This document shows, piece by piece, positions 55,969 through 64,000 of a stretch of DNA of 64,000 nucleotides. The stretch is taken from NCBI RefSeq assembly GCF_001717505.1, contig NZ_CP017037.1, positions 225,001 through 289,000 on the forward strand. The letters run 5' to 3'. Under the pieces are notes generated by a model, which made no database searches, had not been told where the DNA came from, and saw only the letters and a list, made by a program, of their open reading frames with translations. This DNA comes from Dialister pneumosintes (GTDB taxonomy: Bacteria > Bacillota > Negativicutes > Veillonellales > Dialisteraceae). Position 1 is the stretch's first letter. Every line of letters begins with the position of its first letter. Made by a program: the position numbers and the translations under genes.

Positions 55969-56655
55969 ATGAAAAAATGCCTTTTTGTAACAGGAACAGG
56001 GACTGATGTCGGTAAAACCTATGTTACAGGATTACTTATAAAAAAATTAAGAGAATATAATTATGCAGCTGGATATTATAAAGCGGCATTGTCCGGCGCT
56101 ATTTGTGATATAAAAGGAAATTTGCAACCAGAAGATGCTTTATATGTGAATGATGTGGCAGCTATAGGAGCTGATATAGAAAAAATGGTGTCTTACATTT
56201 ATAAAGAATCCGTGTCACCACACTTAGCAGCACAAATAAATCAAAGTCCTATAGACATACATAAAGTAACGGAAGATTTTTTATTTGCAACAAATACTTA
56301 TGATTTTTTAACTGTAGAAGGTAGTGGAGGAATTATTTGCCCGTTAAGATGGGATGATTCTATTCATTTTGGTATATTAGATTTAATAAAGCAATGGGAA
56401 TTAGGTGTTGTTCTTATAGCTGATGCAGGACTTGGAACTATTAATGCAACGGTTCTTACTGTTGCTTATTTGCATCAGCATCATGTACCTATAAGAGGTA
56501 TTGTTTTAAATCGATATCAATCAGATAACATTATGCATTATGATAATAAAAAAATGATTGAAGAAATGACAGGTGTAAATATTGTTGCTTGTGTAGAGGC
56601 GAATGCAACCGATTTAGACATACCGATAAAAGTGCTTTTAGATTTATACAAATAA
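55969..56655 (+). CDS. bioD: dethiobiotin synthetase (228 aa)
   Basis: BioD closes the ureido ring of dethiobiotin from diaminopelargonate, CO2 and ATP. The P-loop GTGTDVGKTYVTGLL is at the N-terminus and VEGSGGIICPL is the second nucleotide and substrate motif. Length is normal. The gene shares the BirA-controlled promoter with bioY. No bioA, bioB or bioF is adjacent, so the pathway is either split or partial. Confidence 0.94.
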   Translation: MKKCLFVTGTGTDVGKTYVTGLLIKKLREYNYAAGYYKAALSGAICDIKGNLQPEDALYVNDVAAIGADIEKMVSYIYKESVSPHLAAQINQSPIDIHKVTEDFLFATNTYDFLTVEGSGGIICPLRWDDSIHFGILDLIKQWELGVVLIADAGLGTINATVLTVAYLHQHHVPIRGIVLNRYQSDNIMHYDNKKMIEEMTGVNIVACVEANATDLDIPIKVLLDLYK

Positions 56656-56688
56656 AAAACACATGAGTTTTATCTCATGTGTTTTTTA
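56655..56688 (+). terminator. terminator of bioY-bioD
   Basis: AAAACACATGAG and CTCATGTGTTTT stem with a T-run. Confidence 0.88.
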
Positions 56689-56743
56689 TTTGTAATTTAT
56701 ATTTCAGTTTTTAAGAGGTTAAGCAGAGTTCTTTATATAAAAC

Positions 56744-56771
56744 TTACCATATAAAGTGTGCTATATGGTAA
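56744..56771 (+). promoter_or_regulatory. inverted repeat at the head of the lipid A operon, possible operator
   Basis: TTACCATAT (56744-56752) and ATATGGTAA (56763-56771) are exact complements with 10 bases between. An extended -10-like TGC-TATATG (56759-56767) overlaps the right arm. The geometry suits a dimeric repressor acting on the whole operon. The regulator is unknown. Confidence 0.5.
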
Positions 56772-56807
56772 AATAATTAGAATAGTCAATAATATTGGAG
56801 GGAATAT

Positions 56808-57620
56808 ATGAAGACAATTGGATTACTTGCAGGAATAGGAACTTTGCCTGTAGAGTTTATTAAAGCAGCACATATGCAAGGATATAAAGTGGTCTGTATT
56901 GCTGTAATTCCGGGGGTCAGTTCCATGCTCCAAGAATTGGCTGATGTATATTATGATATTAATGTAGCAAAGCTTAATAAAATTATAAAGACACTTGTAA
57001 AAGAACAGGCTATGGAAGTTACTATGTTAGGAAAGGTAACTAAAGAATGGCTTTTTAAAGGACTTCATTTACCGGATCTTCGTGCACTTAAAGTTTTAAA
57101 TAGTTTAAGGAATAGAAAAGATGACACGATAATGTTGTCTCTTGTCGACGAGTTGGCAAAGGATGGTATTGAAGTATTAGATCAAACTAAATACTTAAAA
57201 CCTCTTATGCCAAGTGCAGGTGTTTTTACTAAAAAGGAACCTACCGAAGCACAATTTAGAGACATTATGTTTGGATTTCAAGCAGCCAAGTTAATCGGTG
57301 CTATGGATTTAGGACAAACTGTAGTTGTTAAAAATCAGGCAGTTATGGCGGTAGAAGCTATTGAAGGTACGGATGCATGTATAAAACGCGGAGGTTTGTT
57401 GGCAAGAGGAGATGCTGTAGTTGTAAAAACGGCAAAGCCTAAGCAGGACCCTCGTTTTGATGTTCCTGCCATTGGGCTTACTACTTTGCAATCTATGGAA
57501 GAAAGTGGATGTAAAGTATTAGCTATTGAAGCTAATAGTACTCTTTTTGCAGAACAAGAAGCAGTTATTAAAGAAGCAAATAAAAAGGGAATTGTTATTT
57601 TAGCTGTAGAACAGGAATAA
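56808..57620 (+). CDS. lpxI: UDP-2,3-diacylglucosamine pyrophosphatase LpxI (270 aa)
   Basis: LpxI hydrolyses UDP-2,3-diacylglucosamine to lipid X in lipid A synthesis, the role played by LpxH in E. coli. The protein begins KTIGLLAGIGTLPVEFIKAA, and the segments VTMLGKVTKEWLFKG and AVMAVEAIEGTDACIKRGG are characteristic of this DUF1009 family. GGAGGGA precedes the start. It leads the operon, with lpxB 3 bases after it; LpxI next to LpxB is a known arrangement. Confidence 0.93.
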   Translation: MKTIGLLAGIGTLPVEFIKAAHMQGYKVVCIAVIPGVSSMLQELADVYYDINVAKLNKIIKTLVKEQAMEVTMLGKVTKEWLFKGLHLPDLRALKVLNSLRNRKDDTIMLSLVDELAKDGIEVLDQTKYLKPLMPSAGVFTKKEPTEAQFRDIMFGFQAAKLIGAMDLGQTVVVKNQAVMAVEAIEGTDACIKRGGLLARGDAVVVKTAKPKQDPRFDVPAIGLTTLQSMEESGCKVLAIEANSTLFAEQEAVIKEANKKGIVILAVEQE

Positions 57621-57623
57621 ATT

Positions 57624-58763
57624 ATGAAAATTATGTTTTCTGCAGGAGAAGCGTCCGGTGATATGCATGCTGCAGCAGTAGCAGAAATGATTAAACAAAA
57701 ACACCCTCATATAGAAATGTTAGGAATGGGTGGAAATGCTATGCGACGTGCCGGAGTTCGTATTGTATATGATATTGAACATTTAGGAATTATAGGGGTG
57801 GTGGAAATAATTAAGCATCTACCCTTCTTTTTTAAGTTACGCAAACATTTACGCGATATTATAGAAAAAGAGAAACCGGATGTTTTTGTATGTGTTGATT
57901 ATCCCGGATTTAATATGAAATTGGCTCATATGGTAAAACAAATGGGCATTCCGGTAGTTTATTATATAGCACCTACTATTTGGGCATGGAATAAGGGGCG
58001 AGCTAAGAATATTGTTCGTGATGTTAATACTGTAGCATCTATTTTTCCTTTTGAAGCAAAAGCATATGAAGCGGCAGGTGCTAAAGTTACTTTCGTTGGA
58101 CATCCTTTGATTGATACCGTACATACTTCCATGTCATATGAAGAAGCATGTATATATTTTAATGTCAATAAAGAAGCTAAGCGTATTTTATTAATGCCGG
58201 GGAGCAGAAAAAATGAGGTTATGAATTTACTTCCTGTTATGTTACAGGCTTGTAACCTATTAATAAAAAATGTAAACTGCCAAATTTTTATTCCACGTGC
58301 AGAGACGATCTCTAAATCTATGCTTGAAGAAATTATACAAAAGAATGGAAACCTTCCGGTAACAATTACGGAAAGGAATCAATATGATTTAATGTCTATT
58401 TGTACCGCTTGTGTAGCTTCTTCGGGTACTGCTACTCTTGAGACTGCGCTTATGGAGCTTCCGACAGTATTGGTGTACAAATTATCACCGATTACTTGGT
58501 TTCTTGCTAAGCATTTAGTTCATATAAAATATGCAGGACTTCCAAATATTATTTTAAATAAAGAAGTGACTCCTGAACTTTTGCAGAGTGCAGTAACACC
58601 GAAAAATATTAAAGAAATTATTGAACCGTGGATTACTGACTCATCTATACGGAACCAAAATGTTATTGAGCTTCGACGTGTGAGAGAAAAACTGGGGAAC
58701 AGTGGTGCGGTTCAAAGAGTTGTAGAGCTGATTTTAAACGTTGCGGAGAAAAGAAACGTATGA
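57624..58763 (+). CDS. lpxB: lipid-A-disaccharide synthase LpxB (379 aa)
   Basis: LpxB (GT19) joins lipid X to UDP-diacylglucosamine to make the lipid A disaccharide. It begins MKIMFSAGEASGDMHAA, typical of the family. The segments MGGNAMRRAGV, YIAPTIWAWNKGRAKNI, LLMPGSRKNEV and CVASSGTATLETALMELPTVLVY are all present. Full length. It overlaps the start of msbA by 4 bases. Confidence 0.97.
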   Translation: MKIMFSAGEASGDMHAAAVAEMIKQKHPHIEMLGMGGNAMRRAGVRIVYDIEHLGIIGVVEIIKHLPFFFKLRKHLRDIIEKEKPDVFVCVDYPGFNMKLAHMVKQMGIPVVYYIAPTIWAWNKGRAKNIVRDVNTVASIFPFEAKAYEAAGAKVTFVGHPLIDTVHTSMSYEEACIYFNVNKEAKRILLMPGSRKNEVMNLLPVMLQACNLLIKNVNCQIFIPRAETISKSMLEEIIQKNGNLPVTITERNQYDLMSICTACVASSGTATLETALMELPTVLVYKLSPITWFLAKHLVHIKYAGLPNIILNKEVTPELLQSAVTPKNIKEIIEPWITDSSIRNQNVIELRRVREKLGNSGAVQRVVELILNVAEKRNV

Positions 58764-60520
58764 ATAATCCAATGTCAAAAAGCAAAATAACTAGTTATCG
58801 TCGTTTATTAGAATACTTATGGCCATATTGGCGTGTTCTTTTAATAGCTATTGTTTGCATGTTATTTGTAGCAGCTTCTAATTTAATACTTCCGTGGGTA
58901 ATTAAAGATGTAGTAGATCGGGTATTGATGGATAAAGATGTATATATGCTTTATTGGGTGATTGCTGCTATTCTCATAGTATTTCTTATTCGTGGAATTA
59001 CTACATTTGGTCATAGATTCCTTATGGGATATATTGGTCAACGGGTTATTACAGATTTAAGGTATTCCTTATATAAACATCTACAAAAGTTATCTATTTC
59101 ATACTATGACAAGAGGCGTACCGGTGAAATTATGAGTAACTTAACCAACGATATTGCAGCTTTGCAAAGTGCTATTGTAGAAAACTTTGTAAGTTTGGTG
59201 CAAGAAGGGTTAATATTCATTGGTTCTTTTATTTCCATGGTGTATTTACAATGGAAATTAACGATTCTTTGTTTGGTCATTGTACCTTTAGTTACCGGAA
59301 CCATTCGCTTTTTTGGACGTAAACTACATAATAGCGGTCGAACTGTACAAGAAAAATTGGCAGATGTAACCTCTATGCTGCAAGAAACTATTCAGGGTGT
59401 AAGAATCATTCGAAGCTTTAATCGAACAGATTTTGAAATTCAACGTTTTCAGAGTGTTAATGAATCAAACTTTAACGCAACGGTACGAACGATTCGACAA
59501 CAGAGTCAAATGACTCCTTTTGTTGAATTCTTCTCTGCATTTGCTGTTACTGCTATCATTTGGTATGGAGGCATGTCTGTCATTAATGGAGTAATGACCA
59601 GTGGGGAGCTTATAGCTTTTTTAATGTATGCGATTAACTTGGCAAACCCTGTAAAGCGAGTGGCAGAAGCAGTAGGAAATATTCAGAAATCTTTAGCTGC
59701 GGCTGATCGTGTTTTCCATATATTGGATACTAGACCTGATACGATTGAAAAAGAAAACGCAAAAGAGTTGGTTATTAATGACGGTTGTGTGAAATTCAAG
59801 CATGTAAAATTTCATTATAATGAAGGACATCCGATCTTGGAAGACTTTGATTTTACTGCACAGGCAGGTAAAACTATTGCTATTGTAGGACCTTCCGGTG
59901 CAGGAAAAACAACTGTGGCTAATATATTACCGAGGTTTTATGATGTCACCGGTGGAGCTGTATATATTGATGGTGTAGATATTCGGGATGTTACATTAAG
60001 TTCTCTTCGTGAACAAATTGGTATGGTTCCACAAGATACTATGCTGTTTAATACTACAATAAAAGATAATATTTTATATGGACGTTTAGATGCTACCGAT
60101 GAAGAAATTTGGGAAGCCGTTAGGGCAGCAAATGCAGAAGAATTTATAAAAGCATTACCTCAAGGACTTCAGACAATGGCAGGAGATCGAGGTGTTGTTT
60201 TATCCGGGGGGCAGAGACAACGAATATCCATTGCACGTGCAATTTTAAAGAATCCAAAGATTTTAATTTTAGATGAAGCAACTTCTGCATTAGATACAGA
60301 AAGTGAAAAAGTGGTGCAAGATGCTTTAGATAAGTTAATGATAGGCCGTACGGCTTTTGTTATTGCACATCGACTTTCAACTATAAAGCATGCTGATCAT
60401 ATTTTGGTTCTTAACAATGGACGTATTGAAGAGCAAGGTACACATGAAGAATTGATTTCACGACATGGTCTTTATTATGAGTTGTATACAATGTCCACAA
60501 AAAATGCGGAAGGAGTATAA
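58760..60520 (+). CDS. msbA: MsbA-type lipid A exporter ABC transporter (586 aa)
   Basis: This is a half-transporter with an N-terminal six-helix membrane domain and a C-terminal ATPase, likely flipping core-lipid A across the inner membrane. Walker A is GPSGAGKTT, signature LSGGQRQR, Walker B ILILDEATSALDTES, and the H-loop IAHRLSTI. The lipid role is inferred from its place between lpxB and waaA; sequence alone would also fit a multidrug exporter. Confidence 0.92.
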   Translation: MNNPMSKSKITSYRRLLEYLWPYWRVLLIAIVCMLFVAASNLILPWVIKDVVDRVLMDKDVYMLYWVIAAILIVFLIRGITTFGHRFLMGYIGQRVITDLRYSLYKHLQKLSISYYDKRRTGEIMSNLTNDIAALQSAIVENFVSLVQEGLIFIGSFISMVYLQWKLTILCLVIVPLVTGTIRFFGRKLHNSGRTVQEKLADVTSMLQETIQGVRIIRSFNRTDFEIQRFQSVNESNFNATVRTIRQQSQMTPFVEFFSAFAVTAIIWYGGMSVINGVMTSGELIAFLMYAINLANPVKRVAEAVGNIQKSLAAADRVFHILDTRPDTIEKENAKELVINDGCVKFKHVKFHYNEGHPILEDFDFTAQAGKTIAIVGPSGAGKTTVANILPRFYDVTGGAVYIDGVDIRDVTLSSLREQIGMVPQDTMLFNTTIKDNILYGRLDATDEEIWEAVRAANAEEFIKALPQGLQTMAGDRGVVLSGGQRQRISIARAILKNPKILILDEATSALDTESEKVVQDALDKLMIGRTAFVIAHRLSTIKHADHILVLNNGRIEEQGTHEELISRHGLYYELYTMSTKNAEGV

Positions 60521-60523
60521 AGT

Positions 60524-61843
60524 ATGTATTGGATTTATAATATTTGTCTTGTAGCATACTGGATTTTACAAATTCCGATTTTAGTGTATCGTTTATTGTT
60601 TGAAGAAGGCTTTTATGAACGTTTGAAACAAAGTGCAGGTATAATGCCGACACCAACTTTAGAAAAGATTGCATATCATCATGCTATATGGGTACATGCC
60701 GCTTCTGTTGGCGAAGTAGTAGCTGCTAGTCCTATTATTAGAGAATTAAAAAAGAGATATCCGGAAGAAATGGTTGTTATTTCTGTAGTTACGGCTACTG
60801 GACATCGTATGGCACAACGTATTATTCCTGAAGCTGATGGGCATATTTTCTTTCCTTTTGATTTACCGGTCATTACGAATCGCATAGTTCGTATTATTCA
60901 ACCCAAAGCAATTATTTTAATCGAAACAGAGCTTTGGCCCAATTTTTTACGAATTGCATATAGAAATCATATTCCGGTAATGATGATGAATGGACGAATT
61001 AGTGACAGATCTATGAGAAGATATTCTTTGATTAAACCTGTTACAGAAAAAATGCTATATCAAATTCAGCAGTTTTGTATGCAGTCCACTCATGACGCAT
61101 CCTATATTATTAAAATGGGAGCTAATTCTGAACGAGTTTCTATAATTGGAAATACAAAATACGACCAAACATATGCTGCTGTATCAGAAGTGGAAAAAGA
61201 GAAACTTAGAAAAGAGTTTCATTTTTCAGGTGAAGGACCTATTATTGTTGCCGGCAGTACACATAACGGTGAAGAAGAAATTGTTATGCGTGCATTCTTA
61301 AAAGCAAAAGAGAAATATCCTACTGCTAAATTGTTATTGGCAGTACGTGAAATTACACGTGCAGCTTCTGTGAAATTTTTAATTCAACAATTCGGAGCAT
61401 CTGTTATTCGACGGTCAGAAATGAAAACTCCTATGGATGATGGACAGGAACATCAAGTGGTAATTTTGGATACAATAGGTGAATTAGGGAGACTTTATAG
61501 TTTAGCGGATATTGTTTTTGTTGGAGGAAGTTTTGTTCGTGTAGGAGGACATAATATTCTTGAGCCAGCTGCTCATGGTAAACCTGTTTTTGTTGGGCCG
61601 TTTATGTTTAATTTTAAAGAAATTTTCAAATTATTAGCAGAACGGGGAGCCTGTATTATGTGTAAAACTCCTGCAGATTTTGAAAAACAATTATTGCATA
61701 TTCTTGATGATAATGTAAAAATGAAACAAATGGGTAAAATTGCGTTGTCTGTTGTACAGGAAAATCAAGGTGCTACAGGTCGTAATATTGATGCTTTTGA
61801 ACAACTTTTGAGAAAAAAGGATATATCTTTGAAGGGGAAATAA
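60524..61843 (+). CDS. waaA: Kdo transferase WaaA/KdtA (439 aa)
   Basis: WaaA adds Kdo from CMP-Kdo to lipid IV-A at the inner membrane. An N-terminal membrane anchor (YNICLVAYWILQIPILVYRLLF) precedes two Rossmann-like GT-B domains. The segments WVHAASVGEVVAASPI, LIETELWPNFLR, GNTKYDQ, and FVGGSFVRVGGHNILEPAAHGKPVFVG match the family. Full length. The start is 3 bases after msbA and the stop overlaps lpxK (TAATG). Confidence 0.96.
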   Translation: MYWIYNICLVAYWILQIPILVYRLLFEEGFYERLKQSAGIMPTPTLEKIAYHHAIWVHAASVGEVVAASPIIRELKKRYPEEMVVISVVTATGHRMAQRIIPEADGHIFFPFDLPVITNRIVRIIQPKAIILIETELWPNFLRIAYRNHIPVMMMNGRISDRSMRRYSLIKPVTEKMLYQIQQFCMQSTHDASYIIKMGANSERVSIIGNTKYDQTYAAVSEVEKEKLRKEFHFSGEGPIIVAGSTHNGEEEIVMRAFLKAKEKYPTAKLLLAVREITRAASVKFLIQQFGASVIRRSEMKTPMDDGQEHQVVILDTIGELGRLYSLADIVFVGGSFVRVGGHNILEPAAHGKPVFVGPFMFNFKEIFKLLAERGACIMCKTPADFEKQLLHILDDNVKMKQMGKIALSVVQENQGATGRNIDAFEQLLRKKDISLKGK

Positions 61844-62937
61844 TGAGTATTGAGTCCTATGTCTTAAAATTACAACAAGAAAAAAATCCTGGAATTATAG
61901 AGAAATTAGTTTTAGAATTCTTATCCGGATTATCGTGGTTGTATGGCAAGGGTGTTAATAAACGTAGGATAAAGGCACAAAAACAAGCAGTTAAGGTTTC
62001 TGTCCCCGTCATCAGTGTCGGAAATATAACGGCAGGTGGTACAGGGAAGACTCCTTGTATTATGAAATTAGTGCAAATATTGAAACAGATGGGAAAGCAT
62101 CCGGCTATATTAACTCGAGGTTATAGAGGTAAATTGGAGAAGGTAGGAGGAATTGTTTCTGACTGGGATAAGATACTACTATCTGCACAATTAGCTGGAG
62201 ATGAACCTTATATGATGGCGATGAAAATATCACATACGCCTGTTCTGGTTGGGAAACATCGTACTGCTTCAGCACAAAATGCTATTAATATGGGGGCAGA
62301 TATACTTTTACTGGATGATGGATTTCAATACTGGAAGCTTAAAAGAGATATAGATATTGTGCTTATTGACTGCACTAATCCTTTTGGTGGAGAACATTTA
62401 TTACCTCGTGGGTTGTTAAGAGAAAATTTGGAGTGTATGCAGCGAGCTGACATTTTTATTTTAACTAAAACAGAACAGGTAAATTCTCAAATAAAAGATA
62501 AAATTATATTTCGTATTAAACAATGGAATGATCAAGCTTTTATTATAAAATCGGAGCAAAAGCCTGCCGGTGTTGTTACTTATGAAAATTGGAAAAAAAA
62601 TATCCCTATATTTTTAGAAAATATAGAGAATCGAAAAGCTTTTTTGGTTTCCGGCATAGGAAATCCATCGTCATTTCAGACAACCTCAGAAATGGCAGGT
62701 TTTATTATAACCGGAAGTATTAATTTTCCTGATCATCACTGTTATGTAAATACAGATATTGAAAAAGTAACACAAATGGCGATAGATTCTGGTGCAGATA
62801 TCATCTTAACTACGGAGAAAGATGCAGTTAAGCTTATGCCTATTTCGTCTATTCCTTTGTATATATTAAAGATTGAGATGAATTTTTCCGGCTGTGGAGA
62901 AACCGTTATAAAGAACTTAATTACATCTTTGAAATAG
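61843..62937 (+). CDS. lpxK: tetraacyldisaccharide 4'-kinase LpxK (364 aa)
   Basis: LpxK phosphorylates the 4' position of the lipid A disaccharide. The Walker A region is VISVGNITAGGTGKTP, with the ILTRGYRGK and DILLLDDGFQYWKLKRDIDIVLID segments after it and the LPRGLLRENL motif. The N-terminal amphipathic or membrane-associated part is present (SGLSWLYGKGVNKRR). Length is in the normal range. It overlaps waaA by one base. Confidence 0.95.
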   Translation: MSIESYVLKLQQEKNPGIIEKLVLEFLSGLSWLYGKGVNKRRIKAQKQAVKVSVPVISVGNITAGGTGKTPCIMKLVQILKQMGKHPAILTRGYRGKLEKVGGIVSDWDKILLSAQLAGDEPYMMAMKISHTPVLVGKHRTASAQNAINMGADILLLDDGFQYWKLKRDIDIVLIDCTNPFGGEHLLPRGLLRENLECMQRADIFILTKTEQVNSQIKDKIIFRIKQWNDQAFIIKSEQKPAGVVTYENWKKNIPIFLENIENRKAFLVSGIGNPSSFQTTSEMAGFIITGSINFPDHHCYVNTDIEKVTQMAIDSGADIILTTEKDAVKLMPISSIPLYILKIEMNFSGCGETVIKNLITSLK

Positions 62938-62959
62938 TTATGTAAATAGAGGTTATAAA

Positions 62960-63694
62960 ATGGAAAAAGTTGCATGCATTATTCCTTCAAGATTCGCGTC
63001 TACTCGTTTGCCGGGCAAGCCGCTTAAGTTTATTGCAGGAAAAACTTTAATAGAAAGAGTATATAAACAAGCAATAAAAGCTAAAATTCCACAACTATGC
63101 ATAGTAGCAACGGATCATAAGGACATTGAAAAAGAGGTCTTACGTTTTGGCGGTAAGGTCATTATGACATCCACTAGGCATCCTACAGGGACAGATAGAT
63201 TAGCTGAAGTGGCAAGGAAGTATCCTGACTATAATATTATAGTTAATGTTCAGGGTGATGAACCTTTTATTAATCCGGACATTATTGATAGATTGGCAAC
63301 CTGTCTTATGGATAAAAAGGAATGTGTTATGGCTACAGTTGCCACCCCTTTAAAGGAAGAAGAATATAAAGATTCTGCATCAGTTAAAGTAGTTGTAAAT
63401 CAAAAAGGAGAGGCCTTATATTTTTCCAGATCTCTTATTCCTTACCCTCGTAATGCTTTTGTGACCACTCCTTTGAAGCATGTAGGCATTTATGCATATC
63501 GCAAAGAGTTTTTATTGAATTATGCAAATATGGCACAGACTCCATTGGAAAAAACAGAATCTCTTGAGCAATTACGTGTACTGGAAATGGGATATCGTAT
63601 TGCTGTAGTTGAAGAAGAAATACAAGGAATTGGTATTGATACAGAAGCGGATTTGATAAGAGCAAATTCTTATTTTAAGAAGGAGAAAATATAA
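62960..63694 (+). CDS. kdsB: CMP-Kdo synthetase KdsB (244 aa)
   Basis: KdsB activates Kdo with CTP to give CMP-Kdo for WaaA. The nucleotidyltransferase start IIPSRFASTRLPGKPL is diagnostic, and VNVQGDEPFINPD and KHVGIYAYRKEFLL are conserved. Length is normal. The stop overlaps the kdsA start (TAATG). Confidence 0.97.
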   Translation: MEKVACIIPSRFASTRLPGKPLKFIAGKTLIERVYKQAIKAKIPQLCIVATDHKDIEKEVLRFGGKVIMTSTRHPTGTDRLAEVARKYPDYNIIVNVQGDEPFINPDIIDRLATCLMDKKECVMATVATPLKEEEYKDSASVKVVVNQKGEALYFSRSLIPYPRNAFVTTPLKHVGIYAYRKEFLLNYANMAQTPLEKTESLEQLRVLEMGYRIAVVEEEIQGIGIDTEADLIRANSYFKKEKI

Positions 63695-64000
63695 TGAAGA
63701 CGATACAGGTTGGTAATCTTACTTTAGACGGAGGTCGATTATTTTTAATTGCCGGACCTTGTGTAATTGAGAGTTATGAACGTACTTTGATGATTGGACA
63801 AGAAATAAAAAAGATTTGTGATAGATTAGATGTACAATATATTTTTAAAGCGTCTTTTGATAAAGCAAATCGGTCTTCCTTAGCTTCTTTCCGGGGTCCT
63901 GGAATAGAAAAAGGTTTAGAAATATTAGCAGCGATAAAGAAAGAACTACAAGTTCCGGTTTGTTCAGATGTTCATGATGTTACTCAATTAGAACAGGCAG
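63694..64000 (+). CDS. kdsA: Kdo-8-phosphate synthase KdsA, 5' part (cut by window end)
   Basis: The first 102 codons are present. KdsA condenses PEP with arabinose 5-phosphate. The N-terminal LFLIAGPCVIESYE and YIFKASFDKANRSS segments, followed by RGPGIEKGLEIL and VCSDVHD, identify the class I synthase barrel. AAGGAG lies 8 bases before the start. It completes the set of Kdo genes within the operon. Confidence 0.96.
   Translation, partial: MKTIQVGNLTLDGGRLFLIAGPCVIESYERTLMIGQEIKKICDRLDVQYIFKASFDKANRSSLASFRGPGIEKGLEILAAIKKELQVPVCSDVHDVTQLEQA

Overview
The window is AT-rich chromosomal DNA, almost fully coding, with short intergenic gaps and many strong hairpin terminators. Firmicute-type housekeeping genes (smc-ftsY, rbgA, trmFO, a CshA-like helicase, phoH-ybeY-era) sit beside a complete Kdo/lipid A operon (lpxI-lpxB-msbA-waaA-lpxK-kdsB-kdsA). 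That combination points to a diderm Firmicute of the class Negativicutes, probably a low-GC member of the Veillonellaceae such as Dialister. The placement is inferred from gene content, not from a database search.

Layout. 1-2560: 3' part of a 23S rRNA gene and two tandem 5S genes. 2.6-4.6 kb: a small membrane protein, a frameshifted small gene, a metallophosphoesterase and a GalT/HIT-like protein. 4.7-7.1 kb: polar amino-acid ABC transporter. 7.3-9.0 kb: an orphan efflux-adaptor-like lipoprotein coupled to 3-methyladenine DNA glycosylase. 9.2-13.7 kb: smc-ftsY, then a convergent LysR regulator. 14.8-15.3 kb: tRNA-Asn, -Glu, -Val and a second -Val. 15.4-17.0 kb: phosphate transport (DUF47-PiT). 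17.2-26.2 kb: rbgA-rnhB, yraN-comM-dprA, a 6S-like structured RNA candidate, then topA-trmFO. 26.3-30.8 kb: an APC permease and lepA-hemW. 30.8-32.9 kb: duplicated tRNA-Lys, tRNA-Arg and three small unknown genes. 33.0-37.9 kb: a YhcH protein and an RND efflux pair. 38-43 kb: a HAD phosphatase, an alanyl-tRNA editing protein and tandem sodium:neurotransmitter-type symporters. 43.2-52.2 kb: DEAD-box helicase, nadE, a radical SAM protein, phoH-ybeY-era-CNNM-recO. 52.3-55.1 kb: tandem sstT-type symporters. 55.4-56.7 kb: bioY-bioD behind a BirA-like operator. 56.8-64.0 kb: the lipid A/Kdo operon, cut in kdsA by the window end.

The transport genes (polar amino-acid ABC, APC, two NSS, two SstT-type) suggest an organism that lives largely on imported amino acids. 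Tandem duplication recurs: 5S, tRNA-Val, tRNA-Lys, NSS and SstT. No prophage, insertion sequence, CRISPR array or recognisable defence island was seen. The most interesting unexplained signals are the 6S-like RNA upstream of topA, three promoter-proximal inverted repeats (before the orphan adaptor, the RND pair and lpxI), and the homopolymer frameshift in the small gene near 3 kb.
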